Below, one piece after another: positions 24,480 through 32,755 of a DNA stretch of 64,000 nt. Location of the stretch: positions 5,444,001-5,508,000 of the forward strand of contig NZ_CP125619.1 in assembly GCF_030053115.1 (NCBI RefSeq), in the 5' to 3' direction. The position numbers were made by a program, and so were the translations under genes. The notes beneath the pieces were generated by a model. It saw only the letters and a list, made by a program, of their open reading frames with translations, did not search any database and had not been told where the DNA came from. Every line of letters begins with the position of its first letter. Position 1 is the stretch's first letter. The DNA comes from Pseudomonas svalbardensis. GTDB taxonomy: Bacteria; Pseudomonadota; Gammaproteobacteria; Pseudomonadales; Pseudomonadaceae.

Positions 24480-25556
24480 ATGACCCGTCTACTGCGCTAC
24501 ACCCTGCTGGGCCTGTTGACCGTGACCGGCCTGATTGCCCTGATCTACAACCTGACCTGGCGCCCCGAAGCCAAGGAAGCCTTACCGGTCAGTTGCAACG
24601 CCCAGGCACCGACGCTGGTGCCCGGTCAGGCGCTGAAGGTGATGACCTGGAACGTCCAGTACCTGGCGGGAAAACGCTACGTGTTCTGGAATGACCTGGC
24701 GGGCGGCAATGACGAAAAACCTACGCCCGAAGACATGGCCTTCAGCCTCGATGAAGTGGCGCGGGTGATCCGCGACGAGCAACCGGACGTCGTGCTGTTG
24801 CAGGAGCTCGATGACGGCGCCAAGGCCAGCGATTACCAAAACCAGTTCAAGCTGCTTCAGGAGCGAGTCGCGGACTTGTATCCGTGCAGCGCTCACGCCT
24901 TCGACTGGAAAGCCGATTTCGTGCCTGAGCCGCACATCTTTGGCAGCGTCGGCCGGCAGCTGGTCACCCTCAGCCGCTACCAGATCGAACATGCCGAACG
25001 CCTGCAATTACCGGTCGGACCGGCCAATTTCATCTCCCGCCAGTTCAAACCGAAAAACGCCTTGTTGGTCACGTATCTGCCGTTGAGCGGCGGCGGTCAG
25101 ATAGCGGTGCTCAACACCCATCTGGACCGCGTTACTTCGACAGGCGAAACGCTGCAATCTCAGGTGACAGCCTTGGTCAAAGTCCTCGACAAGTTCGAAA
25201 GCCGCGGCACGCCGTGGTTGATCGGAGGGGACTTCAACCTGTTGCCGCTAGGGCAATATCGCCGCCTGCCCGACCAGCAACGTACGCCCTACTCCGCCGA
25301 CAGCGCGCTGCATGTGCTGTGGGACAAATACCCGATGATCCCGACCAACAATGAAGCCAGCGGCATCGACCGGGCGCAGTGGTTGACCCATTACCCGAAC
25401 GATCCGGGCTTGAACGGCCCGGACCGGACTGTCGACTACCTGTTCTACAGTCCGCGGATCAAACGGGTCGAGGCGACGGTGAGACAGGACGACACCTTGC
25501 GGATCTCCGATCACTTGCCGGTGATCGCCCGTTTCCTGCTGCCGGCAGCACCTTAA
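24480..25556 (+). CDS. Membrane-anchored endonuclease/exonuclease/phosphatase-family protein
   Basis: This 358-residue protein has an N-terminal hydrophobic segment (MTRLLRYTLLGLLTVTGLIA, residues 5-23) that anchors or exports it. The EEP fold follows: VMTWNVQYL, VVLLQELDD, LNTHLDRVTSTGE, LIGGDFNLLPLGQYR and the C-terminal RISDHLPVIARF. Metal-dependent phosphodiester cleavage is expected in the periplasm or at the outer face, perhaps on lipids or nucleotides. The substrate is not predictable. A REP doublet follows the gene. Confidence 0.85.
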   Translation: MTRLLRYTLLGLLTVTGLIALIYNLTWRPEAKEALPVSCNAQAPTLVPGQALKVMTWNVQYLAGKRYVFWNDLAGGNDEKPTPEDMAFSLDEVARVIRDEQPDVVLLQELDDGAKASDYQNQFKLLQERVADLYPCSAHAFDWKADFVPEPHIFGSVGRQLVTLSRYQIEHAERLQLPVGPANFISRQFKPKNALLVTYLPLSGGGQIAVLNTHLDRVTSTGETLQSQVTALVKVLDKFESRGTPWLIGGDFNLLPLGQYRRLPDQQRTPYSADSALHVLWDKYPMIPTNNEASGIDRAQWLTHYPNDPGLNGPDRTVDYLFYSPRIKRVEATVRQDDTLRISDHLPVIARFLLPAAP

Positions 25557-25574
25557 TCTCAGACCAGCGCATAA

Positions 25575-25664
25575 CCTGTGGGAGCGAGCCTGCTCGCGAA
25601 GGTGTGTCAGTTGATATCAATGTTGCTGACACACCGCTTTCGCGAGCAGGCTCGCTCCCACAGG
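25575..25664. repeat. REP pair with extended arms
   Basis: The left arm starts CCTGTGGGAGCGAGCCTGCT (25575-25610) and runs on to GGTGTGTCAG. The right arm (25626-25664) is its complement with a few extra bases. Only 15 bases separate the arms, so the pair can fold into a hairpin of more than 30 bp. Confidence 0.9.
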
Positions 25665-25690
25665 GATTTGTGGATGGCTGGCATTTCGGC

Positions 25691-26527
25691 TCAATGCTCC
25701 TCCTCCAGCTCATCGTGCAATAGCCCGAAGATCTTGCGTTTCATGTCGATGAACGAGCGCTCCATGACCATGTCCAGGGTCCGTGGGCGTTCGATCGGCA
25801 CGTCCAGAATCTGCTTGATCCGACCCGGCCGCGCGCCCATCACGTAGACCCGGTCGCCCAGCAGAATCGCCTCGTCGATATCGTGGGTCACGAACAACAC
25901 GGTCTTCTTGCTGTTGCCCCAGACCCGCAACAACAACTGCTGCATTTGCAGGCGCGTCTGGCTGTCGAGTGCACCGAAGGGCTCGTCCATCAGCAGGATT
26001 TGCGGATCGTTGGCCAGCGCCCGAGCAATGGCGACGCGCTGCATCATGCCGCCGGACAGCTGCTTGGCGTAGTTGTCGGAAAACCCGGTCAGGCCGACTT
26101 CATTGACGTAGTAATCGACGATCTCCTTGCGCTTGGCGGCTGCCATACCGCGACGCTTGAGGCCGAACTCGACGTTCTGCCGCACCGTCAGCCACGGGAA
26201 CAGCGTGTAGCTCTGGAACACCATGCCGCGATCCGCACCCGGCCCTTGAACTTGCTGGCCACCGACGTAGATCTCGCCTTCCGTGGGCTCATTCAATCCG
26301 GCGGTGAGGTACAGCAGACTCGATTTGCCACAGCCCGAAGGCCCCACGAGTACGGCGAATTGCTGATCCGGCACTTCAAACGACACCTGATCCAGCGCGG
26401 TGAACACGCCACCGTCGGGCTTTTGATAGCGAAGGCTGACCTTGTCCACTTGCAGCCGTGGCGCGGCGTGTACCGGCGAGGCTTGTGGCGTGACGAAACG
26501 AGGGTTGACGGCGCTTACTGAGCCCAT
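25691..26527 (-). CDS. ABC transporter ATP-binding protein, NitT/TauT type
   Basis: This 278-residue ATPase begins MGSVSAVNPRFVTPQASPVH. It has Walker A VGPSGCGKSSLLYL, the Q loop FQSYTLFPWLTV, signature LSGGMMQRVAIARALA, Walker B ILLMDEPFGALD and switch His in FVTHDIDEAI. It energises import by the adjacent permease and binding protein. Its start overlaps the permease stop by 13 bases. The class (nitrate/sulfonate/taurine-like) is clear. The substrate is more likely an amine given the neighbouring aminotransferase and aldehyde dehydrogenase, but that is inference. Confidence 0.9.
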   Translation of the reverse strand: MGSVSAVNPRFVTPQASPVHAAPRLQVDKVSLRYQKPDGGVFTALDQVSFEVPDQQFAVLVGPSGCGKSSLLYLTAGLNEPTEGEIYVGGQQVQGPGADRGMVFQSYTLFPWLTVRQNVEFGLKRRGMAAAKRKEIVDYYVNEVGLTGFSDNYAKQLSGGMMQRVAIARALANDPQILLMDEPFGALDSQTRLQMQQLLLRVWGNSKKTVLFVTHDIDEAILLGDRVYVMGARPGRIKQILDVPIERPRTLDMVMERSFIDMKRKIFGLLHDELEEEH

Positions 26528-27318
26528 GCGGCGATCCTCAGACGGAGAAAACGGAACAGTTGATCGGTGACCAGGCCCAGCAGGCCGATGATCGCGATTG
26601 CCAGGAAAATCACATCCACCTGAAAGCCGCGCATGGCTTTGAGGCTCAAGTAACCCAGACCGCTGGAGGCCGCGACCAGCTCGGCGACCACCAGGTAAGT
26701 CCAGGCCCAGCCCATGGTCACGCGCAAGGTGTCGAGCACACCCGGCAACGACGCCGGGGCGATCACATGCAGTACCGCATCGCGGCGGTTCGAACCCAGC
26801 GTGTAAGAGGCGTTGATCAGGTCCTTGGAGATGCCTTTGGACACGTCCGCGATCATCACCAGTTGCTGGAAAAACACGCCGAAGATGATCACCGAAACCC
26901 GCTGCTCCAGACCGATGCCGATCCACAGAATGAACAGCGGCACGAACGAAGTTACCGGCAGGTAACGGATGAAATTCACCATCGGCTCAAGGAACGCCTG
27001 GACGATGCGAAAGCTGCCCATCAGCAACCCCAGCGGCACGGCCACCAGCGACGACACGATGAAGCCGACCATTACCACTTCGAGGCTGGCCCATACATGC
27101 AGGCCGAGCGTGCCGTCGCGGCTCAGGCGCACGGCGGCCTCGACCACCGCGCCCGGTGTCGGCAAGAACATGCCCGGCACCACGCCGCCATAAGACAACC
27201 CGGCCCACAGGCCGACCAACAACACCCAGGCCAGACCGCTCGCGCTCCAGATCACTGAAACCGGCAGGCCGGTCTTGGGCGTGATGCAGCGGCTCAGCCA
27301 TGAATTGCGCTTGAACAT
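26515..27318 (-). CDS. ABC transporter permease, NitT/TauT type
   Basis: This 267-residue inner-membrane protein has about six membrane segments. The BPD_transp_1 loop that contacts the ATPase is LGSNRRDAVLHVIAPASLPG. It probably works as a homodimer. A perfect AGGAGG ribosome site is fused to the stop codon of the binding-protein gene (TAGGAGG), so translation of the three transporter genes is tightly linked. The order binding protein-permease-ATPase reads leftwards. Confidence 0.9.
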   Translation of the reverse strand: MFKRNSWLSRCITPKTGLPVSVIWSASGLAWVLLVGLWAGLSYGGVVPGMFLPTPGAVVEAAVRLSRDGTLGLHVWASLEVVMVGFIVSSLVAVPLGLLMGSFRIVQAFLEPMVNFIRYLPVTSFVPLFILWIGIGLEQRVSVIIFGVFFQQLVMIADVSKGISKDLINASYTLGSNRRDAVLHVIAPASLPGVLDTLRVTMGWAWTYLVVAELVAASSGLGYLSLKAMRGFQVDVIFLAIAIIGLLGLVTDQLFRFLRLRIAAWAQ

Positions 27319-27327
27319 GCAAACCTC

Positions 27328-28314
27328 CTAGAGCGGGCTGACGAAGCGGTTATCGATCAGGTCGTCATTACTGACGTTGTAGGGTTTGCCCTGCAATTCA
27401 CTGGCGGTCTCGTTGGCCAGTTTGATCAGCCGTTCGCTGTCACCCGGTTTGCCCGGCGAGCCGAGGAGTTTTTCACTCATGGCCTGATCGTAGAAGCGCA
27501 CGCCCTGCGCGGCAGCGGCCAGCTCCTTCGGATCGGCGAGGTAACCGCCGACGCCTTTGGCCATGATTTTGTAGGCTTCTTGCGGATGGTCCTTGGTGTA
27601 CTGGACCGCCTTATACAGACCGGCCACCAACGCCTTGACGTCTTCCGGCTGTTTCTCGATGACCGTGCAGTTGAGCGCGACCACGTCGACAATCACTCCC
27701 GGCGTACTACTGCTGTCGATCAGCACCTTGCCTTGTTGCTTGCTGCGAACCATCGACAGGTGCGGTTCCCACGTCACGGCGGCAGGCACGCGACCGGCGA
27801 TGAACGCGGTGGCGGCGTCGTCGGCAGTCATGTTCTGCACGGTGATGTCGCTCATTTTCATGCCGTGTTTTTTCAGCAAGTACGACAGCCAGAACTGCGA
27901 AGTCGAACCTTCGTTCACCGCCACGGCTTTGCCCTTCAGCTCTTGCAGACTCTTGACGTCCTTGCCGACCAAAACACCGTCGCCACCATGGCTGTCATCC
28001 AGTGCGGCTACAGCCTTGAAGCAGAATTGCGGACGGTACTTGAGCACCTCGTCGATGGTCGACGCCGAGCCCGACAACTCGCCCGAGGCTTGCGCGGCCA
28101 TGTACATCGACGCCTCTTCGACGACGGGCAATTCGACGGTCAAACCGTTTTCCTTGAAGTAGCCCAGGTCCCGAGCCAGGTAGAGCGTGCCGTAACCGAC
28201 CCACGTGGTGTGGCCGATAGAGAGGGTGCCGGCCTGAGCGCTGGTGGCGACCGTCGCGGCAATGGCGGTGACCGCCAGTGGATGTGCGAAGCGAGTAAGC
28301 AAGGACTTGATCAT
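27328..28314 (-). CDS. Periplasmic substrate-binding protein, NMT1/THI5-like
   Basis: This 328-residue protein begins MIKSLLTRFAHPLAVTAIAA and has a signal peptide cleaved after about SAQA (residue 27). The mature protein starts GTLSIGHTTWVGYGTLYLAR with the NMT1/SsuA fold signature LGYFKENGLTVEL. It captures the substrate for the adjacent permease and ATPase. The start at 28314 lies behind GGGAGTGCTCC. A 49-base element shared with the aldehyde dehydrogenase promoter lies 150-200 bases upstream. The ligand is not known. Confidence 0.9.
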   Translation of the reverse strand: MIKSLLTRFAHPLAVTAIAATVATSAQAGTLSIGHTTWVGYGTLYLARDLGYFKENGLTVELPVVEEASMYMAAQASGELSGSASTIDEVLKYRPQFCFKAVAALDDSHGGDGVLVGKDVKSLQELKGKAVAVNEGSTSQFWLSYLLKKHGMKMSDITVQNMTADDAATAFIAGRVPAAVTWEPHLSMVRSKQQGKVLIDSSSTPGVIVDVVALNCTVIEKQPEDVKALVAGLYKAVQYTKDHPQEAYKIMAKGVGGYLADPKELAAAAQGVRFYDQAMSEKLLGSPGKPGDSERLIKLANETASELQGKPYNVSNDDLIDNRFVSPL

Positions 28315-28465
28315 GGAGCACTCCCAAAGCTGTTGATTTAGTTTTGTCATGGGCAGTACGGCCAGCGGCCTTGGAGAAGTGCTGACACCTGAGGTCTCTG
28401 GTGGACCTTTCGGCGAGCAGCGTTTGGCTGACTGGCGAGGTCGATGTTGGACCAAGGCCGGGATT

Positions 28466-28514
28466 AGGAAAATTAGGAAATATGTCGAGGCGAGCGATGA
28501 AAAAACTGGGTAGC
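28466..28514 (-). promoter_or_regulatory. Shared 49-base element, copy upstream of the ABC operon
   Basis: Gap-free alignment with 31666-31714 gives 38 of 49 identical bases, including an unbroken ATGAAAAAACTGGG (plus strand). It lies 152-200 bases upstream of the binding-protein start, in the same orientation relative to the operon as the other copy. It is a candidate LysR-regulator site or promoter. Confidence 0.55.
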
Positions 28515-28598
28515 GTGCACTGCGAAAGGGCGCTGTGGGCGGGGATGCCCAAGGTGGGTGCAAAAGCCGGGAGAGGTGTGTTGGATGTGCCATAGCAA

Positions 28599-28687
28599 TC
28601 GCGAGCAGGCTCGCTCCCACAGGGGATCTGTGTCGATCACAAATCCAATGTGGGAGCGAGCCTGCTCCGGGCGGCGTTCCGACGATA
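28599..28687. repeat. REP pair with 'CCGGGCGGCGTTCC' variant arm
   Basis: TCGCGAGCAGGCTCGCTCCC starts at 28599. The inverted partner from 28650 changes after CCTGCTC into CGGGCGGCGTTCCGACGATA, matching the copy at 16851-16886 over 36 bases. Confidence 0.85.
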
Positions 28688-28712
28688 AGGTCCGAAGGGC
28701 CTTCCGGCAATG

Positions 28713-30083
28713 TCAGAGCCGGCCGTACTCCTGCGCCGTACGATCAACCGCTTTCAAGGTTTTGCCGACCAGTTCATCAACCTCTTCACGACTGGCAATC
28801 AACGCCGGCGCCATGATCATCCGCCCCAGCGTCGAACGAATAATCACTCCCTCTTCAAAGCCAATCGTGCGGCAACGCCAGGCAATGTCGTTCTCATTGG
28901 CAAAGCGCTTGCGACTGGTTTTATCCTCGGCCAATTGCAGCGCCGCCACCATGCCGACACCCTGAATATCGCCCACCAACGGGTGCTTGCCGAACACCTC
29001 GCGCAAGCACTGTTGCAGGTACGGCCCGATGTCATCCTTGACTCGCGTCACCACCCCTTCATCGCGCAATGCCGTGAGGTTGGCGATGGCCACCGCCGCC
29101 GCCACCGGGTGCCCGGAGTAGGTCAAGCCGTGGGCAAACACCCCGCCCTGCTCCACCAATACCTGAGCCATTTTCTTGGACAGAATCAATCCGCCCATGG
29201 GGATGTAACCCGAAGTCAAACCCTTGGCGATCGACAACGTGTCCGGCTCGAAACCGAAGTGCTCATGGGCGAACCATTCACCGGTGCGACCGAATCCGCC
29301 GATCACTTCGTCGGCGCACAACAGCACGTCGTACTTGCGGCAAATCCGCTGAATTTCCGGCCAGTAACTTTCTGGCGGAAAGATCATCCCGCCCGCACCC
29401 TGGAACGGTTCGGCGATAAACCCGGCGACCTTGTCCGCGCCCAGTTCGAGAATTTTCGCTTCCAGCTGCTGCGCCGCCCGCAGGCCAAATTCTGCCGGGG
29501 TCAGGTTGCCCTCGTGGGCGAAAAAGTACGGCTCATCGATGTGTTCGATGTCGGGAATCATACCGCCCATTTCGTGCATGAATTTCATGCCACCGAGCGC
29601 CGTCGCCGCCAGGGTCGAGCCGTGGTAACCGTTCCAGCGACCGATCATGACTTTCTTCTCGGGCTTGCCGAGGATCGTCCAGTAACGACGCACGGTGCGG
29701 ATCAGCACCTCGTTGGCCTCGGAGCCGGAGTTGGTGTAGATCGCGTGGCTGTAGTGCCCCGGTAACAGGCTGAACAGCAGCTCCGAGAGCTCGATCACCT
29801 GCGGGTGGGTGGTGTGGAAAAACATGTTGTAGTACGGCAACTGCTCCAGTTGCCGGGACGCGGCGGCAGCCAGGTCCTTGCGCCCGTAACCGAGGTTGGT
29901 GCACCACAGCCCGGACATGCCGTCGAGGTAACGCCGACCATCGTTGTCCCACAGGTGCAGGCGCTCGCCACGGACCATCACCCGTGGTCCTTCATCGTTG
30001 AGCGCTTTTTGATCGACGAATGCGTGGATGTGGTGCGCAGCGTCGGCGGCCTGGTAGTCGCGGGTTTCACGTGGTGTGGTCAT
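28713..30083 (-). CDS. Class III PLP-dependent omega-aminotransferase
   Basis: This 456-residue enzyme begins MTTPRETRDYQAADAAHHIH. The class III features are GMSGLWCTNLGYGR, TNSGSEANEVLIRTVR (phosphate binding), ADEVIGGFGRTGEWFA and the PLP-lysine motif SIAKGLTSGYIPMGG. It resembles the SpuC/polyamine- or taurine-pyruvate aminotransferases, which move the amino group of a terminal amine to pyruvate and yield an aldehyde. The next gene upstream in the unit is an aldehyde dehydrogenase, which would oxidise that product. The start follows GGAGAACTGGCG, and the gap from the dehydrogenase gene is 31 bases. Confidence 0.9.
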   Translation of the reverse strand: MTTPRETRDYQAADAAHHIHAFVDQKALNDEGPRVMVRGERLHLWDNDGRRYLDGMSGLWCTNLGYGRKDLAAAASRQLEQLPYYNMFFHTTHPQVIELSELLFSLLPGHYSHAIYTNSGSEANEVLIRTVRRYWTILGKPEKKVMIGRWNGYHGSTLAATALGGMKFMHEMGGMIPDIEHIDEPYFFAHEGNLTPAEFGLRAAQQLEAKILELGADKVAGFIAEPFQGAGGMIFPPESYWPEIQRICRKYDVLLCADEVIGGFGRTGEWFAHEHFGFEPDTLSIAKGLTSGYIPMGGLILSKKMAQVLVEQGGVFAHGLTYSGHPVAAAVAIANLTALRDEGVVTRVKDDIGPYLQQCLREVFGKHPLVGDIQGVGMVAALQLAEDKTSRKRFANENDIAWRCRTIGFEEGVIIRSTLGRMIMAPALIASREEVDELVGKTLKAVDRTAQEYGRL

Positions 30084-30114
30084 CGCCAGTTCTCCGTTTT
30101 GTTATTAGCGGCTG

Positions 30115-31623
30115 TTATGAGCGCAGCTGAAACCAGGTGGTCTTCAACTGGGTGTATTTATCGAATGAGTGCAGCGACAGGTCGCGGCCGAAACCGGATT
30201 GCTTGCCGCCGCCGAAAGGCACGGTCACGTCGAGCGCGTCGACACTGTTGACCGACACCGTGCCGGCTCGCAATTGCCGCGCCACACGGTGGGCGCGGTT
30301 GAGGTCGTCGGTCCACAGCGACGCGGCCAAACCGTAGACGCTGTCGTTGGCCAATTGCAAGGCGTGGGCCTCATCATCGAACGCCGTGACCGCCAACACC
30401 GGGCCGAACACTTCATCGCGAAACAGCGGCATGTCCGGGCTAACGCCGGTGAAAATCGTCGGCTGAATGAAGTTGTCGGAACCGTTGAAAATCGACTGTC
30501 GACCGCCACACAGTTTCGTCGCACCTTGGCGCTCGGCCTGCTGGATGAACTTCATGATGCGTGAGGTCTGGCGGCTGTCGACAATCGCCCCGGCGCGGCT
30601 CGACGGGTCCAGCGGATCACCCGGTTGCCAGCATTCGGCCTGCGCCTTGAGGCGCTCGACGAACTCGTCGTGGATCGAACGCTCCAGAAGCAACCGCGAG
30701 TTGGCCGAGCACACTTCACCCTGATTGAAGAAGATCCCGAACGCGGCTTTCTGCGCCGCCAGATCCAGATCCTGACAATCGGCGAACACCAGATTGGCGC
30801 TCTTGCCACCGCACTCCAGCCACACCTGTTTCAGGTTCGATTGCGCCGAGTACTGCATGAAGTATTTGCCGACTTCGGTGGAGCCGGTGAACACCAGGCA
30901 ATCGACATCCGGGTGCAGACCGAGGGCTTTGCCGGTCTGCTCGCCGAGCCCCGGCAACACGTTCAGCACCCCTGCTGGCAGGCCGGCTTCCAGCGCCAGT
31001 TCGGCCAGACGCAGGGCGGAAAACGGTGACTGCTCGGCGGGTTTGAGGATCACCGAATTACCCGCCGCCAACGCGGGTGCGAGTTTCCACGCGGCCATGT
31101 CCAGCGGGAAATTCCATGGCACCACCGCAGCGACCACGCCCAGCGCTTCGCGGGTGATGGTCGCCAGTACGTTCTGCGCGCTGGGGGCGATCTGGTCGTA
31201 GAGTTTGTCGAGGCTTTCGGCGTACCAGCGAAACACCCCGGCGGCGCCCGGTACGTCGATGTTGTAGGCGTCCATCACCGGTTTGCCCATGTTCAACGAG
31301 TCGAGCAGCGCCAGTTCTTCGCGATGGGTCATGATCAGATCGGCCAGGCGCAACAGCACGTGCTTGCGCTCACTCGGCGAACGCGCCGACCAGGTTCCGG
31401 CCTCGAACACTTGCCGCGCATTGCGCACCGCGGCGTCCACGTCTTCATCGCCGCACGCGGCCACGTTGGCCAGGCACTGGCCGGTGGCGGGGTTGATCGC
31501 GGCGAAGGTCTGCCCGGACTGCGCCGCACGGGGTTTACCGCCGATCACGGCTTGATCGGGAAACTGCAGCGCAGCGGCTTTGTTTTGCCAGTCTGTAAGC
31601 TCGAACACGTTCAGATGCTCCAT
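30115..31623 (-). CDS. NAD(P)-dependent aldehyde dehydrogenase (PuuC/KauB-like)
   Basis: This 502-residue enzyme begins MEHLNVFELTDWQNKAAALQ. The cofactor site has PWNFPLDMAAWKLAPALAAG and FTGSTEVGKY. The catalytic Glu is in LECGGKSANLVF and the nucleophile Cys in FFNQGEVCSANSRL. The C-terminus reads PFGGGKQSGFGRDLS. The subgroup oxidises omega-amino aldehydes such as gamma-glutamyl-aminobutyraldehyde. It is first in a two-gene unit with the aminotransferase and shares a promoter element with the ABC importer. A longer in-frame start is possible, but MEHL is the family N-terminus. Confidence 0.92.
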   Translation of the reverse strand: MEHLNVFELTDWQNKAAALQFPDQAVIGGKPRAAQSGQTFAAINPATGQCLANVAACGDEDVDAAVRNARQVFEAGTWSARSPSERKHVLLRLADLIMTHREELALLDSLNMGKPVMDAYNIDVPGAAGVFRWYAESLDKLYDQIAPSAQNVLATITREALGVVAAVVPWNFPLDMAAWKLAPALAAGNSVILKPAEQSPFSALRLAELALEAGLPAGVLNVLPGLGEQTGKALGLHPDVDCLVFTGSTEVGKYFMQYSAQSNLKQVWLECGGKSANLVFADCQDLDLAAQKAAFGIFFNQGEVCSANSRLLLERSIHDEFVERLKAQAECWQPGDPLDPSSRAGAIVDSRQTSRIMKFIQQAERQGATKLCGGRQSIFNGSDNFIQPTIFTGVSPDMPLFRDEVFGPVLAVTAFDDEAHALQLANDSVYGLAASLWTDDLNRAHRVARQLRAGTVSVNSVDALDVTVPFGGGKQSGFGRDLSLHSFDKYTQLKTTWFQLRS

Positions 31624-31665
31624 GGGCTTTTCTTGTGAATTGGATGGTGGCCCAGGCCTGTGTCC

Positions 31666-31714
31666 AGGAAAAATAGTAAAAATGTCTTCGCAGACCATGA
31701 AAAAACTGGGCAGC
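31666..31714 (-). promoter_or_regulatory. Shared 49-base element, copy between aldehyde dehydrogenase and LysR genes
   Basis: This is the partner of 28466-28514 (38 of 49 identical, no gap). Within it GTCT-TCGC-AGAC (31684-31695) is a small dyad; the other copy has a different dyad at the same place. It lies 43-91 bases upstream of the dehydrogenase start and about 90-140 bases upstream of the divergent LysR start. Confidence 0.55.
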
Positions 31715-31804
31715 CGATCTCCCCGGTGGCGCGGTATGTGGTTATCGTTCAGGCATAACAACCCCGTCGTCAGAACGGATGCAGTCGGCGCGAAAATTGC
31801 CTGG

Positions 31805-32749
31805 ATGTCGAAATCGTCCACCCCGAGGTTTGCCGTGGCTGCCTACAACCTGCGTCAATTGAAGTACTTCATCACCACCGTCGAATGCGGCAGCGTCGCC
31901 GAGGCCTCGCGCAAGCTGTACATCGCCCAGCCGGCGATCTCCACGGCGATCAAAGGCCTGGAAGACAGCTTCGGCGTGCAACTGCTGATCCGTCATCACG
32001 CCCAGGGCGTGTCCTTGACCCCCAGCGGCGCACGCTTCTACCGCAAGGCCCAGGAACTGCTGCGCATGGCCAAGGAGTTCGAACAGAACGCCCTCGCCGA
32101 CAACGATGTGGTGGCCGGGCAAATCGATATCGGTTGCTTCGAAACGGTCGCGCCGCTGTACCTGCCGCAGTTGATTGCCGGGTTCTCGGCGCTGTATCCG
32201 GGGGTGAAAATCCGCATCCGCGACGGCGAACAGCAAGAGCTGGTGCAAGGCCTGACCTCGGGCACCTTCGACCTGGCGATCCTGTATGAACACGACCTCG
32301 ACGCCACCATCCAGACCGAACCACTGATGCCGGCGCAACGGCCTTATGCGTTGCTGCCGGCGGATCATCGCTTTGCCCAACTCAAGCAAGTGTCGCTGCG
32401 TGATCTGTGCCTGGAGCCGATGATTTTGCTGGACGTGCAACCGAGCCGGACCTACTTCGTCAGCCTGTTCGAGGAGTTGGGACTGACGCCGAACATTGCC
32501 TTCAGCTCACCGTCGATCGAGATGGTCCGGGGCATGGTCGGGCAAGGGTTCGGCTTCTCGATCCTCGTCACCCGGCCGCATTCGGAGTGCACCTATGACG
32601 GCCAGAAAGTGGTGTGCGTGGACATCGTCGAAGACGTCACCGGATCAGGACTGGTGGCGGCGTGGCTCAAGCGCGGACAACTGACCAAACCGGCGCAGTT
32701 GTTTGCCGATTATTGTCGGGAGCAGTTGACCGCGAAGGCCGCCTCTTGA
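31805..32749 (+). CDS. LysR-family regulator of the amine-catabolism block
   Basis: This 314-residue protein begins MSKSSTPRFAVAAYNLRQLK. The winged helix (YFITTVECGSVAEASRKLYI, then QPAISTAIKGLED) is at about residues 17-75 and an effector-binding domain follows. It is divergent from the aldehyde dehydrogenase gene, with 181 bases between starts that contain one copy of the shared element. It is therefore the obvious candidate to control both leftward units. Longer in-frame starts would run through that element and are rejected. Confidence 0.92.
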   Translation: MSKSSTPRFAVAAYNLRQLKYFITTVECGSVAEASRKLYIAQPAISTAIKGLEDSFGVQLLIRHHAQGVSLTPSGARFYRKAQELLRMAKEFEQNALADNDVVAGQIDIGCFETVAPLYLPQLIAGFSALYPGVKIRIRDGEQQELVQGLTSGTFDLAILYEHDLDATIQTEPLMPAQRPYALLPADHRFAQLKQVSLRDLCLEPMILLDVQPSRTYFVSLFEELGLTPNIAFSSPSIEMVRGMVGQGFGFSILVTRPHSECTYDGQKVVCVDIVEDVTGSGLVAAWLKRGQLTKPAQLFADYCREQLTAKAAS

Positions 32750-32755
32750 ACATCT

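Larger units (their letters stand above)
28315..28712. other. Gap between binding-protein and aminotransferase genes
   Basis: About 400 bases without a gene. It contains the presumed promoter of the transporter operon, one copy of the shared 49-base element (28466-28514) and a REP doublet (28599-28687). A short plus-strand frame here is not supported by codon use. Confidence 0.6.

Noticed and set aside
28401..28595. Plus-strand frame of 64 codons containing MKKLGS
   Set aside because: The MKKLGS stretch comes from the shared 49-base element, which also reads that way at 31.7 kb; the flanks are not protein-like and regulation is the better explanation.
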